64,000 bases of DNA from Syngnathus acus (lineage: Eukaryota > Chordata > Actinopteri > Syngnathiformes > Syngnathidae), in the NCBI RefSeq assembly GCF_901709675.1, contig NC_051104.1:2295001-2359000 (forward strand), written 5' to 3'. A program made the translations under genes and the position numbers. The notes beneath the pieces are model-generated. The model was given only the letters and a program-made list of their open reading frames with translations, was not told the DNA's origin and searched no databases. Below are positions 32,706-45,100 of this stretch, one piece after another. How positions within the stretch are numbered: position 1 is the stretch's first letter; the number at the start of each line of letters is the position of its first letter.

Positions 32706-33790
32706 AATGACTTCAAGTCCAATTGTATTTCAAGTCGGATTGTAATGTCAGGAGGAGAGAATGAGTGTTGGGGTCACGTGATGCTCTGAATCACCATCAG
32801 AAAGGACGAGGGGCCATGTGAGGTCAGTGGGTTTACTAAGGACCTGAACGTGGCACTCCATTGTAGCAGGGGCACAAAACTGGCCTCGGATTTAAACTAT
32901 TAAGCAAACAGCAGATTCATTTATTTTCTCTTGGATGGGTCCTCCCATTCGAGGGTGGCACTTTTGCTTTTCTTCAGTGTCTTCAATCAACAGCGACTGC
33001 AGACAATATGGTAGATTGTAAACTTTTTTTGTTTGCAACTGAATCCGCTTTTGTCCCTTGAGAGGAGAAGACACGTCATGAGGGCTCACGACAACTCACA
33101 TCTAGTATTGTGCCCCCCTGCAAATTCCAAGGCATTCAAGCCTCACAAAGTTGGCACACGAGGCCTCAGCATGGCTCTGTTTAGTAACACAGTCATGATC
33201 GCCATTCAGCCAGTGAGAAAGTACAGCTCGTTCTCACTGAGGAGGTTTTGGTGGTTTTGCGCTTTGCCGTTGTGAAATACATTGCTTAAAAGTTAAGACA
33301 GTTGGAATAACCCTACATATCCTGCTGCATAGCATACTATATGAAATACTGGTACAGCAAATCAATTTTATGGTGACAAGTGTAGCTGATAAATCTGAAA
33401 TAATATGACAGCTTTATTATATTTTAATTTCTTAATGTGAATAAACAGGAGGAGTTTAATGAGGATTATATTGACAGGAATGTTTGTGAATTTTCTGTCA
33501 ACTTACAGTATTAAAATGTATTTTTTCAAAGGTCTTCAAACCAATGTTTCTAATAAAATGACCAGTAACAAAGAACACTCTTTCTTATTATCTTCCAGCG
33601 CCCTCTTGTGGCTCAGAGTAGTCGTGAATGATTCTCCCAGTTACCGTATTCAAAGACAAATATTAATTCCACAATAACAAAAGAATTTACTTTATTTAAA
33701 ATAATTTATGTAATAAAGGATATGTGACATCAAAAAATATTAATATGTAAAAAAGCTAGTATCCCACGTCGTCGCACGCTCGCCTTTCCA

Positions 33791-33874
33791 TCGTTTAAGT
33801 CGTCGGTGACGTCACTGCGCGCATGCGCAGAGCATTTTCATCGCGTTGACGGCTTGCCGTTTCCTATCGAAGCA
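33791..33874 (+). promoter_or_regulatory. tmx3: tmx3 core promoter: CRE and NRF1 sites
   Basis: A perfect cAMP-response element TGACGTCA is at 33807-33814. A perfect NRF1 site CGCGCATGCGCA (consensus YGCGCAYGCGCR) is at 33818-33829. Both lie 45-68 bp upstream of the ATG, and there is no TATA box. The pair is typical of short, broadly active promoters. CRE and NRF1 factors also respond to metabolic and ER stress states, which would suit an ER oxidoreductase. Motifs are seen; factor binding is inference. Confidence 0.75.
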
Positions 33875-36800
33875 ATGGCAGGAGTGAAAGCTTCTCTGTT
33901 TTATGGAGGTACGTTTGCTCGCTAAACTTTTTCTTTTTCCTTTTCAAGCTTTCACTTGTGTGACCTCGCAGTCTCGGTCTTGCTCTCGGTCAAAAAGCCT
34001 CTCTTGTTGAAAGTGTGGCGCGAAATGATGCCATGGTGATGCTAGCTCCTTTAGCCTGCCGGGGATGCTTCCTTCACTTACACTCGTGAGCTTTGCCGCC
34101 AGGATGGGCGAGCTGGCGTTTTATTTTGGAACATTCGTTCCAGTATTGTTATTTGACCCATTTATCTTATTCCTGCCTGCAGTCATTGCTGCCTTAACGG
34201 GTTCGGAGGTGCTTGCCTTTGTGGAGGATTTGGACGACACGTAAGTGAATCATTTAAGGCTTGTGCTAATTAATAAATTAATTAAAAACCCGTGTATACT
34301 GGATTTGAAACAGTACATTTTAATTAAAATAACTTCCAAGTATAGTTTTCATTATGTCCAATTTGACTAGTCTTTGATGATAGCAAGGTGTCTGCATTTC
34401 TCTGACAGATTTAAAGAGACCAGAGTCAATGACATCTGGCTGGTTGATGTAAGTTTTAACTCACGCAAGCACACCCACATACACGCACAATACAATACAA
34501 TACCAACCCTATGCCAGGCCGGATGCCACCGACTCATCCCTGGCGGAAGTTGCAACATGCATGGTGGGAACGGGTGTCGGGGGCTGAATGGAGGGTTACA
34601 TTGTGTTTGTGATCACGTCAATGACAAGCCATGCATGGAGGGCAAAGCCAGGGGGGCTTATGTTACAGTCGGAGTCAGTTTTAGGCTTGCAGAGCAGATG
34701 GAAATGTGCCCAACCTGAGAAGTACTGTCAAGTTTTCTGATGAAGTGATTCTAAAATCCACCATAAAAATATGCATAACTCCAAAAATATGTGCAGATAC
34801 TCTCAGTGAACTGATATTCCTCTGTCCAAAAAAATGCTTCTTGACAATTGCTTTTAAAACACCAAACAGACAAAGCCTAAATGATGGAAGAACATCTTGT
34901 AACTCTTGGCTTTCAGTTCTACGCTCCTTGGTGCGGCTACTGCAAAAAACTGGAGCCCGTGTGGCACGATGTGGGCGCCGAGCTGAAAGTATCCGGGTCG
35001 CCGGTCCGTGTCGGCAAGATGGACGCCACTGCTTACTCAGGTGAGTCTTTGTCATTTAGTGTATATAAATATTTATATAAAGTAAATGTGAGCATCTTCT
35101 GATTTTTTTGTTCTTTTTTTGGCAGGAATGGCGTCAGAGTTTGGCGTGCGCGGTTACCCCACCATAAAACTGTAAGTGTCTGCGATAATCGTGTCAATTA
35201 TGCTTTTTATTTTGAATAATGGAAAAAGAGAATTAATGGACTAAGAAATTTGCCGGGACCCTGAGTCACCGCAGTGCACAAGTGTGGCCTTTTTACATGG
35301 TGTTGGCACTGGCTGTGGCAATATTTTTCCTCATTCCTCCCTGAGCTTTTCAGTTGCATTATTTTTCCCCGCATCTGAAGTATCTTTGGTGAAGTTTGCT
35401 CTTGGTGCCTCTTGAGTCTTTCCCCCGGAGGCTCGCTCTGTGTCCTTCACTTGGAACATGCTGTGCTGCTGCTGCTGCTTGCCTGAGGCGTAATCAAGAC
35501 AAAGCTTGCTCACAACATGTTACCTCAATTCTATTCCCGCAACACTTCCAGAGGCTTTTAATCAAAAGCGACAATGTTCACATGAAATTAGCTTTATCAC
35601 CTAGTAAAGCTTTTAAATTCATGTGCAAGACGGCATCTTTTTATGTAAACTGGAGTTCCATTCAGCTCCTTTGGGGGAAGTACAGTTGAGACAGCGCAGG
35701 CCAGTGATGAAACCTCCATCAGAGGACAGCCGCCCCACGCCAACCTTTCCCCCACCCCTCCTGAGAGCACCAAGCCCCGTGGGCTGATGCAACGGCAGCC
35801 ACACTCCACGGCAACGTGCTCTTTTGAGCTTGTGCGCCGGTGCACAGTGGCGCCAATGTGCTAAATGTCTACCTAATTAATGGCACAAATAGACTAAGGT
35901 GTTGCTAGTGGGGAGAGGCAAATAGTTTTAGACTGTCGATGAGTTTGTGGCACCATGTTGTGTTTCTCTACATTAGAAAATTGAGAAATGAGCCAAAGGA
36001 ATATTCACATTGTATTTTTTGAAAGCAGCGAACAAAATCCTAATGAATTGTAAGTAAATTGTTGAGCTGAAACTAGAGGAGTGGACATTTGTCGTTTAAG
36101 CATGCGTCAGTACCGACTATCAACCACCATGGCGACCCAAAAATGAAATGAAATGGAATATTTTTTTCTAAAAAAAATGTTTTAGGATCAAAACATTTGT
36201 CGACCAGTTGGATTGTTTCCTTGTATGTATAATTTGGGCGTTCTTTTGTTGTTGTTGCTAAACTCAGTTATGTTATTCCTCCAATGCTTTCTTAACTGAA
36301 ATTTTGAATTGTGTCCCCTTGCAGATTAAAGGGTGACCTGGCCTACAATTACAAAGGTGCGAGGACAAAAGACGACATAGTGGAATTTGCCAATCGGGTG
36401 GCCGGGTGAGTGTTGGTGCTTTGCCAAAGTGCTGTCTGGAATGCTATCATGACTACCAATATTTTTCACTGGAGGGCTACAGTGGTTGCTTATCACCACT
36501 GGGTGGCGCCATAACCTCACAATACAAACTCACTCACTGGCCACAACTTTAGGTACACTCAATTTTTAGGAGCGGTGATTATATTATATATTTTTGCTCT
36601 ATTTATTGTGTTTTGTTTATTTATTATTTATTCATCACTCTTATTTATTCATTGTTTGTGCCTTCTTGTTTTTATTTTTTTGTGTTGTTTACTTGTATGT
36701 ATATTGTGTACTATGTCTTGTCACCGTGGGATAGTGGGAACGTTATTTCGATTTCTTTGTGTGTCTTGGCATGTGAAGAAATTGACAATAAAGCAGACTT

Positions 36801-39800
36801 TGACTAATACAATTCTGGCATCATTTTGGATCCAGCTCTTGTATTGGATCTCATTAGCTGGTGTAGCTAATGTAGTGGGCACCTGCGAGTATTTTGTTGC
36901 CTTGTTGAAATCACAAAAACCTGGACCCCCTCTGCAGGCCGGCCGTTCGAGCCCTTCCTAGCAAGCAGATGTTTGAGCATTTGATGAAGCGACACAACGT
37001 CCTCTTCGTGTACGTCGGCGGCGAGTCTCCCCTCAAAGTGAGTGTTTGTGTGTTGCATCAGTGTTTGTATGGAATTGAGGAATGCACACAAAAATACATT
37101 GACTTTCTATTGTCTTTGCAGGAGAAGTACAACGACGTTGCCACTGAGCTCATTGTCTATACATATTTCTTCTCGGCCTCGGAGGACGTCCTGCCAGAGG
37201 TGACAAATGATCAAACGGTGCTTTTCACTGCTTGTTTTCTGCTTCTTCACTCATGCTCTGCTCAATAATTTCACAGATTTGCATTGATAGTAACATATTT
37301 GAGAATATAATAAATCCCGTATATGCCTTTAAGTGACATTTCATCACTCGTGTGATGTGCAAAGTCATCATGGTGCCCAGCGTAGCTTGAAATCTGTGAA
37401 ATGTGCTTACCGTGCTTATTTGTCACCCTCAGGTTTCCTCTCCTGTTTGAAATTCTCCGTGTGTAAACTCGCTTTAAAAGGAGACATTTTTGTGTTTTCA
37501 GTCCGTAACCTTGCCGGAGTTGCCCGCGGTTATCGTGTTCAAAGATGACGCCTACTTCACCTACGACGGTGAGTGCCGCTCCCCGAATGGGGTCGTTGGC
37601 TGTCCTGTCGAGCCTCGGGCCGCCTTTTGCCTCCTCTTCTCTTTCTTCTCTGCACCGCCGCGCGGCGAGGCCTCTAGCCATGTTGCAGCGGTTATCTCCC
37701 CTGGCGTAGTAGGCTGGCGTGGGCTTGGGAGACCGCGGAGCTTGTAGCGTACGCGCCGTCGAGCTGTAAATTATATGTGGCGCGGGCGAGGTCGGGAAAT
37801 ATCAACTTTCCCGCTGCCACACCGCAACTGTGTCATTTCACCACCGTGCTTTGATGGCCGCTTGTACTCTGAAGCTGCTTTGGGTCAGTGCTGCCAGGCG
37901 GGATTTTACCTTGCCAGTGCCAATGTCGTCCTCCGCCTTTGTTTTTTGGATTCGGGCTCCACAGTCAGGCTCATAAAAACAACACCCTAACATTTACAAA
38001 TAGCTACGGTTGTGGATGTTGATACAATTGAACAAATTCCTGACCGTTGCCAGCATTCACACACGGGCACATTCTATTCTATACGGACCGTGTTGTCGCC
38101 ACACCGAGGCTGACAATTCTTAGAAAATGCAACCAAGATTGCCGCCTCCTTCTCCCCGCCTGGATCCAAGGCTTGCTGCTCTCGTTCGTGTGATTTTGAA
38201 GAGACGCAGTCTAAATCTGGCCTCTCGTTTTGCGCAAATAATTCCGTGGCGCCGCGTTGTTTGGCTTTCACAGCTTAAGCGCGCATCACAAGCCGCATCC
38301 ATTTTTTTTTCCCCCTCTCTAGCCCTTCAAGGCTGCTGTTAAAATAAGTACGGCACGAAGCTCATGCATATTTAATTTGCCACAATCCTTCACGCTACAG
38401 AAGCTGTTGCTCGGGCTGTTTCGATCAGCAGCCGGACGACGACGCGCCTGAAAGGTGTAACAAGCGACAAGGTCGAGGAAGGCCGCTCCCACGTCGGACC
38501 GTCCTAGTTATTGCTCGCCTTCAAGTCTCTCGGCTAATCTCTCCTGTTTGACTGCGCCGCTCCTCCTATGGGAGCGAACAAAACGCAGCCGGCTGTGAGG
38601 CGGAATTAGTTTGCATACATTTACGGCGGGCACTTAAGCGACGGGTCGCCTAATGCGCCGCGACAGCGACGACAAGACGTCGGCGCGCCTCTGAAGATGA
38701 TAACACGCCGCGTCTTAGTCAGCAAAGATGACGAGGATGTCATTGAAATGCCTGCATTTGGTTCAAAGCATTTAGAACGTGTCAAATTGAGAGCCAGCAC
38801 ATCCAGTCATAACATAAAACACGAAGAAAATGGCAGTCTTTCAGCATCGGTTGTAGAAAATACACCCACCACGAAAAAAAGTACATGCGAGGATTCTGTC
38901 ACGCTGCTCAAGACGTTGGATCATCTTGCCTTATTTTTTTTAATTCCTCATCCCTGCAGCCCGTATGGAGACGTCCAAGAACGCCTTCTCCCGGCTTGAG
39001 CGTGTGTTTCAAGGTGAAGTAGTTGCAGCGGAGGTGGGCGGTGGGGAGGGGGGGCGGGGCGGCGTTTAGCTCACTCTGGGGGAAGGAAGCGCGTCGGCCC
39101 ATAAAGCCAGAACATCTGTGGAAAGAATGCGCCGGAGTCGACTCAGCAGCTTTCTCACACGAACTCAGCGTTAATACCCACGCTGGCGATGGCCGTTTGA
39201 AATGAAGCGTTTTGCGATGAGGTCCTTTGGGGAGGCTCCCCGCCTGGTTTAAAAAGCGTGTCAAAGTCATCGCCCGTCTTGTAATTACTCTCACGGTGGC
39301 CGTGAGGTCGTGATAACTTATTAAGGTGTCATAATGAGGTCCCCGGCGCCCTTCGACGCGCGTAATGAGCATCCCGTAAGCGCTTTTCAGACGTTCCCCC
39401 AACTATTTTGATCCGGCGAGCGCGATCGGCTCCACATGTGGCTGCCAGATGTGCGAGTGGCAACATGCGGCGCTTACCCCTTCATGCATGCAACACTCAA
39501 CCCATTTTTCCACTGAGCAGTTTCCCACAGCACCTTGGTGTCAAACTACACAGCTCCCTTTCATGCGTTTTAAGCGGGAACGTGATTGCTGGTGTCCAGG
39601 CAACACCGGTTGTCACGCTACACTGATTGCAAGATGAAAAATATTGTTAAGGAAGCGTGTGTGTGTGCTTCCGTGTTGCAGAGTACGCTGATGGCAGCCT
39701 GACCAGTTGGGTCAACAGAGAGCGCTTCCAAGGCTACCTGCAGATTGACGGATTTACACTGTACGAGCTTGGAGAGACAGGTACGCAATGGTGAAGCTTA

Positions 39801-42093
39801 TGTTCCGTAACACAACAACTCTTTGTTATTCAGAGCAAAACATGATTGCAGTGAACGAATCCGCCAAAAGTGAACTGCCATGTAGCGAGGGGCGACTATA
39901 CTGTACACGAATACCTTTTTTTCTTTCCCCCATCCCAAATTTAAATTTATTCCCCATCATCACAGCCTCCGCTATATCTGGCAGTTGGGTGGTTTCAGGA
40001 CATTCCCTCCTTTGCGAATCCATAGCATGTTGCTCTACTTTGCAGACGCTCCCTCCCACAGGACGTCTCGGGCTTACTGCGAGTGAGGCCGTGCGCCGTC
40101 TAATATTAGAAGCAGCAGCATCTCGGCGTTTCAGTTTAATGTGCACCTTCCTGTGACGGGCGCTTTGATTTAGCCGCTTGTCTCGCCCCGCCAGCCCCTG
40201 CACCTAACAAGCCACAGCCAAATGCTTTTTAATTAGAGCCCCACCGATTAAAGACGGAGGCTTTGAAATAGTCGGTTAGATGTCGGAGGAGCGTGACTCT
40301 TCTGCCAAAGTGGTGGTAACGCAAGCGCAGCGCCGGCGGAATAACATTTTCCGCTCGGCGGCTTCCGTCAGCCACGCCACCAAACTCGTAGCGACACGAA
40401 GCGTGGCGTCCGTGTCTAAGTGACCGTGTACCCGAGCCCGGGCAGCAGCCCTGCTGTATCCTTTTGGATGTGTTTGAGGGCCCAGGCTGACATTGCTTGC
40501 TTGCTTAAGAACTTTTATTACAAAAAACAGCCGGCTCGCACTGACTAATCCAGCCACCTAATCATTATGGTAAAATTAGCTCCAACATGTTCTGACTTTA
40601 GATAAGAATGCCATACGTTTTTACTTTTACAAGCATGTGGGTTTAGAAAGTAACATGATGTTACATGTAAGCTAATGTTACGCTATTGTCATGATATAGT
40701 TAAAGAATAAATATTTTATATATATACATATATATCTATATATATATAGATATAGATGTATAAAATCGGCCCCCAGACCCCCGGCTACTTTTCAGTGTTT
40801 TTTCACATTTGCCATTCTCATCCCTGTATTTGGCAGCGAGCTCCGTGCGTCACCATCAGGGGGTGCTCCTGTCACAACCGGCGCTGAAGAAGGGTGGGGG
40901 GGTCTATGGCTTGTGTTTTCTTTGCTCAAGGATTCATCGCGCTTGCAAGGAAATTGTAATCAATCTATTCATTTTCACCCCAGTCTGGTTTAATATTAAC
41001 GTCTCAGGAAAACAGCATTTTATCTCCCTCGCCATTGACCTCTCATCTGTCGGCTGTGATTGCCTTTTGTAATCTAGCAGCCCGCCCCCTTGTCTGCCCC
41101 CTTTAGGCAAACTGGTGGTGATTGCAATCATTGACGAGAAGGACCCCACCGAGGAGAGTGGCAGGTACACCAGCACCTTTAAGTGCACGGCTTTCCGATC
41201 AAGATAAGACTCGCCGACAATTCCGGCGAAGCTTGCTCACAGGCTTTTTTTCTTTTTCTTCTTCCCCCACCCAGATTAAAAGTGTTGATTCAGACGGTTG
41301 CCAGGGAATACAGAGAGCACTTTAGCAGGTATGACATCCAATTTGTTGGTTTATTCAGGGATGGCGCGTCCATTTTTCATTGTGCTTCACTCAAAGAGGT
41401 AATCATGCAGTCGGGCGGCTGACAAATATTGCCGCTCTTTTAGCTGTCACTCAAAATCTTTTCAAAGAGGACATAGTGTGCGTTCCCCTCGTACAAGTTA
41501 GTATCATGCCAGCAACATATTTGGTCCAATGATCCAGGCGCGCTCCTATGATCCAGGCGCGCTCCTATTATATTGGGTACTTTGTAGTAGCCTGACTCAA
41601 GCTAGCCTGTTGTGAGGCAGCGGTCCTGTCTAATGCAAATGAGCCAAGCCTCAGCACGCCGCCCGCTACTGCTAGACCAAGGCTGTGTTAACATAATATT
41701 AACATTTTTAGACAAACTTTGCTGTTTAATTTCACACTGCTGGCATTTGCACGTGAACCAAAGAAGTGATGATAGCAGCTGATAGAAGTACAAGAACTCG
41801 AGACCTTACTGAGTTATTGCTGGTGGGCTCTTGCCTTAAATATCACTGCTCCTGTAGGTTCTCAATTGCAGCCACACACACTCTCTTTTAAGGCCTGCGA
41901 GATTGAATTTTAGAAGCCTTTACACCGAGAACCGCTTGAGTCAATCTGATAATAAACATGCCTTGAATGGATATCCCTCTTTATGGATTCATTTCCTCGG
42001 TCGGGGAAAGTTGAAAGAAGTGGCCTGAATCCTCCTGCAGTGGAGATTATCCACCAGGAAAGATTGCGCTCCATTTTCTAAACTTGGGCCTTG

Positions 42094-42126
<33 letters not shown>

Positions 42127-45100
42127 CCATTACATTTTGAATCTGCATGTCTCTAGGTCCCTTAATAGACGTTCGTATTGAGACTTTTTATTAGCTTCAT
42201 ATCCGTGCCGCCTGACACTTGTCAGCAAAATCATCAATAAGCCAGAGCGATGCTTCCCATTGTGTCGGCTGGATTTATGACACGCTCCCGTCTCCTCGTA
42301 ATTTCGTCATTGACACGAGCGCCGCCGCCATTATGTGGCGCCTAGAGGCTCAAATGAATAGTGAGAGCGCAACTAATCAGTCATTTCCCTAGACGCCCAC
42401 TGCAGCCATCTTACCTGGACTACCCACAATGCACTCCGCTGACACAATCACATCCGAGTAGAATTTCCCAGTCTGACGATTCTTCTTTTCCTCCCAAAAT
42501 CAGTCTGCAGCTTTTTCACAGCCGGATCATGCAAATGGAGCAGAAGTTTGTTTGCATTCCGCCCAGATGGGAAGTTTACTCTAATGTGTGTGTGTGTGTT
42601 TGTGTACATAAGCTTAAGCCGCACTTAATGAATGTGGCCTTGTGTCCACAGAGATTTCCAGTTTGGCCACATGGATGGGAACGACTACATCAACAGCCTC
42701 ATCATGGGGTGAGTGGCTAAAGTCAGCCTTCTTCTACACTCTCTCATCCTTGTCGTCATCCTCGCTCCCTCACTTCCCGTGCGGCAAAACGCCACAAATC
42801 TGGTGTGCCACGCTGATTGTAAAACCGACGACGGGTGTTGCGTGTGAGGATTAGTGGCGTATATAGCAACACGTATAACCTAATGGCTTGGGCGTGCTAA
42901 CGACATCTGGACGAGAGCACTGGTCGCAGGAAGGCCTCCTATTAATTAACCGCTTGACGGGGATGTCCGCCTGATCAAATGATGCGTCATAATATAATCT
43001 AGTGTATGAGCAAGGCGTCTGTTTGAACGCTTCCTGGAAAACACAGTTGATTAACCAGTCTCGCTGGAAATCTGCCGGCGTTTACCGGCCGAGAATGAAA
43101 GGACGCGATTGGCCTTCCCGCGCTCGCTTTTCCAGGGTTTTGCGGGTGTTTGGACGCGGCGGCGCAGGATTAATTGCCCTCCTTTGAGGGATGAAATCCT
43201 GGCTCCGTCAATGTCCACTAATCCGCTCCCTCAGGACGCCCGGTGAAAAAAATCTGATGGCTTTTTATCCCGCTTTCTGTCATCATGGCGATTACTGTGT
43301 CCTGGCAGCGGCCTGTCTGGCATTAGCCTGCCACTGCTTTCACCCCGCGGCACACACACGCACACACACACTCGCATATCCAGGACATTACTTAGGCTTA
43401 CACTCATTTCCTGCACTCACCCCCAAAGTAAAGCACTCCATCCGCCTTGCTTTGGCCTCTTGCTTCTCCAAGTTCATCTCGTGCACATTGGGAAGCCACA
43501 TACCCACAATGCACCAGCGACTGACACACACAGCCCAAAAAGTCTCTACTGGAAGCGCAACCCCAATTTTTTTTTTTCTTTTTAAAAATACTTACCGTGG
43601 ACAAAATAAGCATTGGCTGTGTGTTTAAATTATTCACTGGCTTTTCAAATCATTAAGCTGAGCGTCTTCTGGCTCCAGTGCCATAATTAGCATTTATATG
43701 AGATCAGAATTGATCTTAATATACACTCACGACACGACTGCAACATTCGGTTGCCCCCTGCACACTCATGATTAGCAATACAAGACCTGCATTACAGTTT
43801 TTTTGCCTTTACAAAGATAAAGCGAGTCTAGAAAATGTCTTCAACTAAAAGGCGCCAGATTTCAATGAGTCCACAAAATTAAGTTTTACACCAAACATTT
43901 GAGTTTGTGTTGCGTTATCCATTGCTTAAGGGCTCACAACACCGCCCGCCGTCAGCATTCTTTTCCATTGTAATGTGTGATTCGGTTTCCACCACAAAAC
44001 CATTCTCTCCTCTGAGTGAGGTTAAGAGGCTAATCCATATTTATTTAAAATGGCCACCATCTGTTGCAATAGGCGGCGCATCAGGCGGGGCGCACATTTT
44101 CGCCACGTGCGTATGCGTGACTCGCAGAGCTCAGCTGGTCGGCGCAGCCGGGGCGCATCCATCACTGGCCCCGCGCGCATGCGTGTGCACTTTTGTCGCC
44201 CCCATTAGCGTAACGCGGCGGGAACGTGGGATCGCGGCGGCGTGATGGAGTGCGAGCGCGGTGCCGCGGCGCGTGGGGGGGTGGGGCATTGCTTGTTTGC
44301 ATGACCTTGTTAGCTGACTGAGTTGTGTAATTCCTCCGTTGATTCGTCCAAAGCAGTGCTCCGAGTGTCTGTACACTTTGTATGCCGGCCGCATCTTAAA
44401 GCTCCGTTTCCACGAAACAGCGCAGGTCATTCCAGTTCAGCACCGTTGAAGAGTAAATCCCAATGTGACTTGCAAACAAACAGCAGCCAGTTTACAAAAG
44501 CAGGCTGCTTCACAATATGTGGTAACTGCTTTCAAGTTCATTTTTTCATGACAGTTCCATTCTCTGCAAGAAACTGACAATGAATGAAATCATTTTCAAA
44601 TTGATTTCTGTGATGGCCCAAGATGTGGTGGCCATTTGTGATGATCGACATTTTTTATCTTGGCCCAAAGCCAGGCTGGACAGCAGAAATTGATTATTTT
44701 TATGGTGAGCCGGTTCCTTACAAAATGCAGTATGCATCCCAGACGAGAGAAACTTAACTCAAAAGAAAACAAATTAAGGAAATTCCAAGGCTTGGTACCA
44801 CCATCTGCTTTTCGCCTTCTTCCTGGCACACATGCGTCATTTGTTTTCTGAGCGCATTCCCACGGGAAAAGTACAAAGGCTTTGTCGATCACGTCGTTGT
44901 GCTCTTCTGTGTGGCAATTTGTCATTGCAGAAGCCACGATTTGTTTCCGCTTTGATTTAGGTGGTCCGCTCCGCTGAGAGGATTAAAAATAATAATAAAA
45001 CCACAAACCTTTTGTTTCCTGTTGTTTTTTTCAGCGAGGTGACGGTGCCTTCCATTATCGTCCTCAACACAGCCAACGAGCAGTACTTCCTGCCCAGCCA

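Larger units (their letters stand above)
31989..33790 (+). other. pxdc1 3'UTR and pxdc1-tmx3 spacer
   Basis: The pxdc1 3'UTR is probably only about 130-150 bp, ending after an AATAAA at 32113. The rest is spacer with an L2-like fragment (32500-32705), AT-rich DNA to 33770, and a short agcgccctcttgtggc phrase at 33597 of a kind often left by fish repeats. No coding exon was recognised. Confidence 0.5.

Noticed and set aside
40717-40758. A TA-rich run as an origin or promoter TATA box
   Set aside because: It is a simple microsatellite deep in an intron with no associated start.
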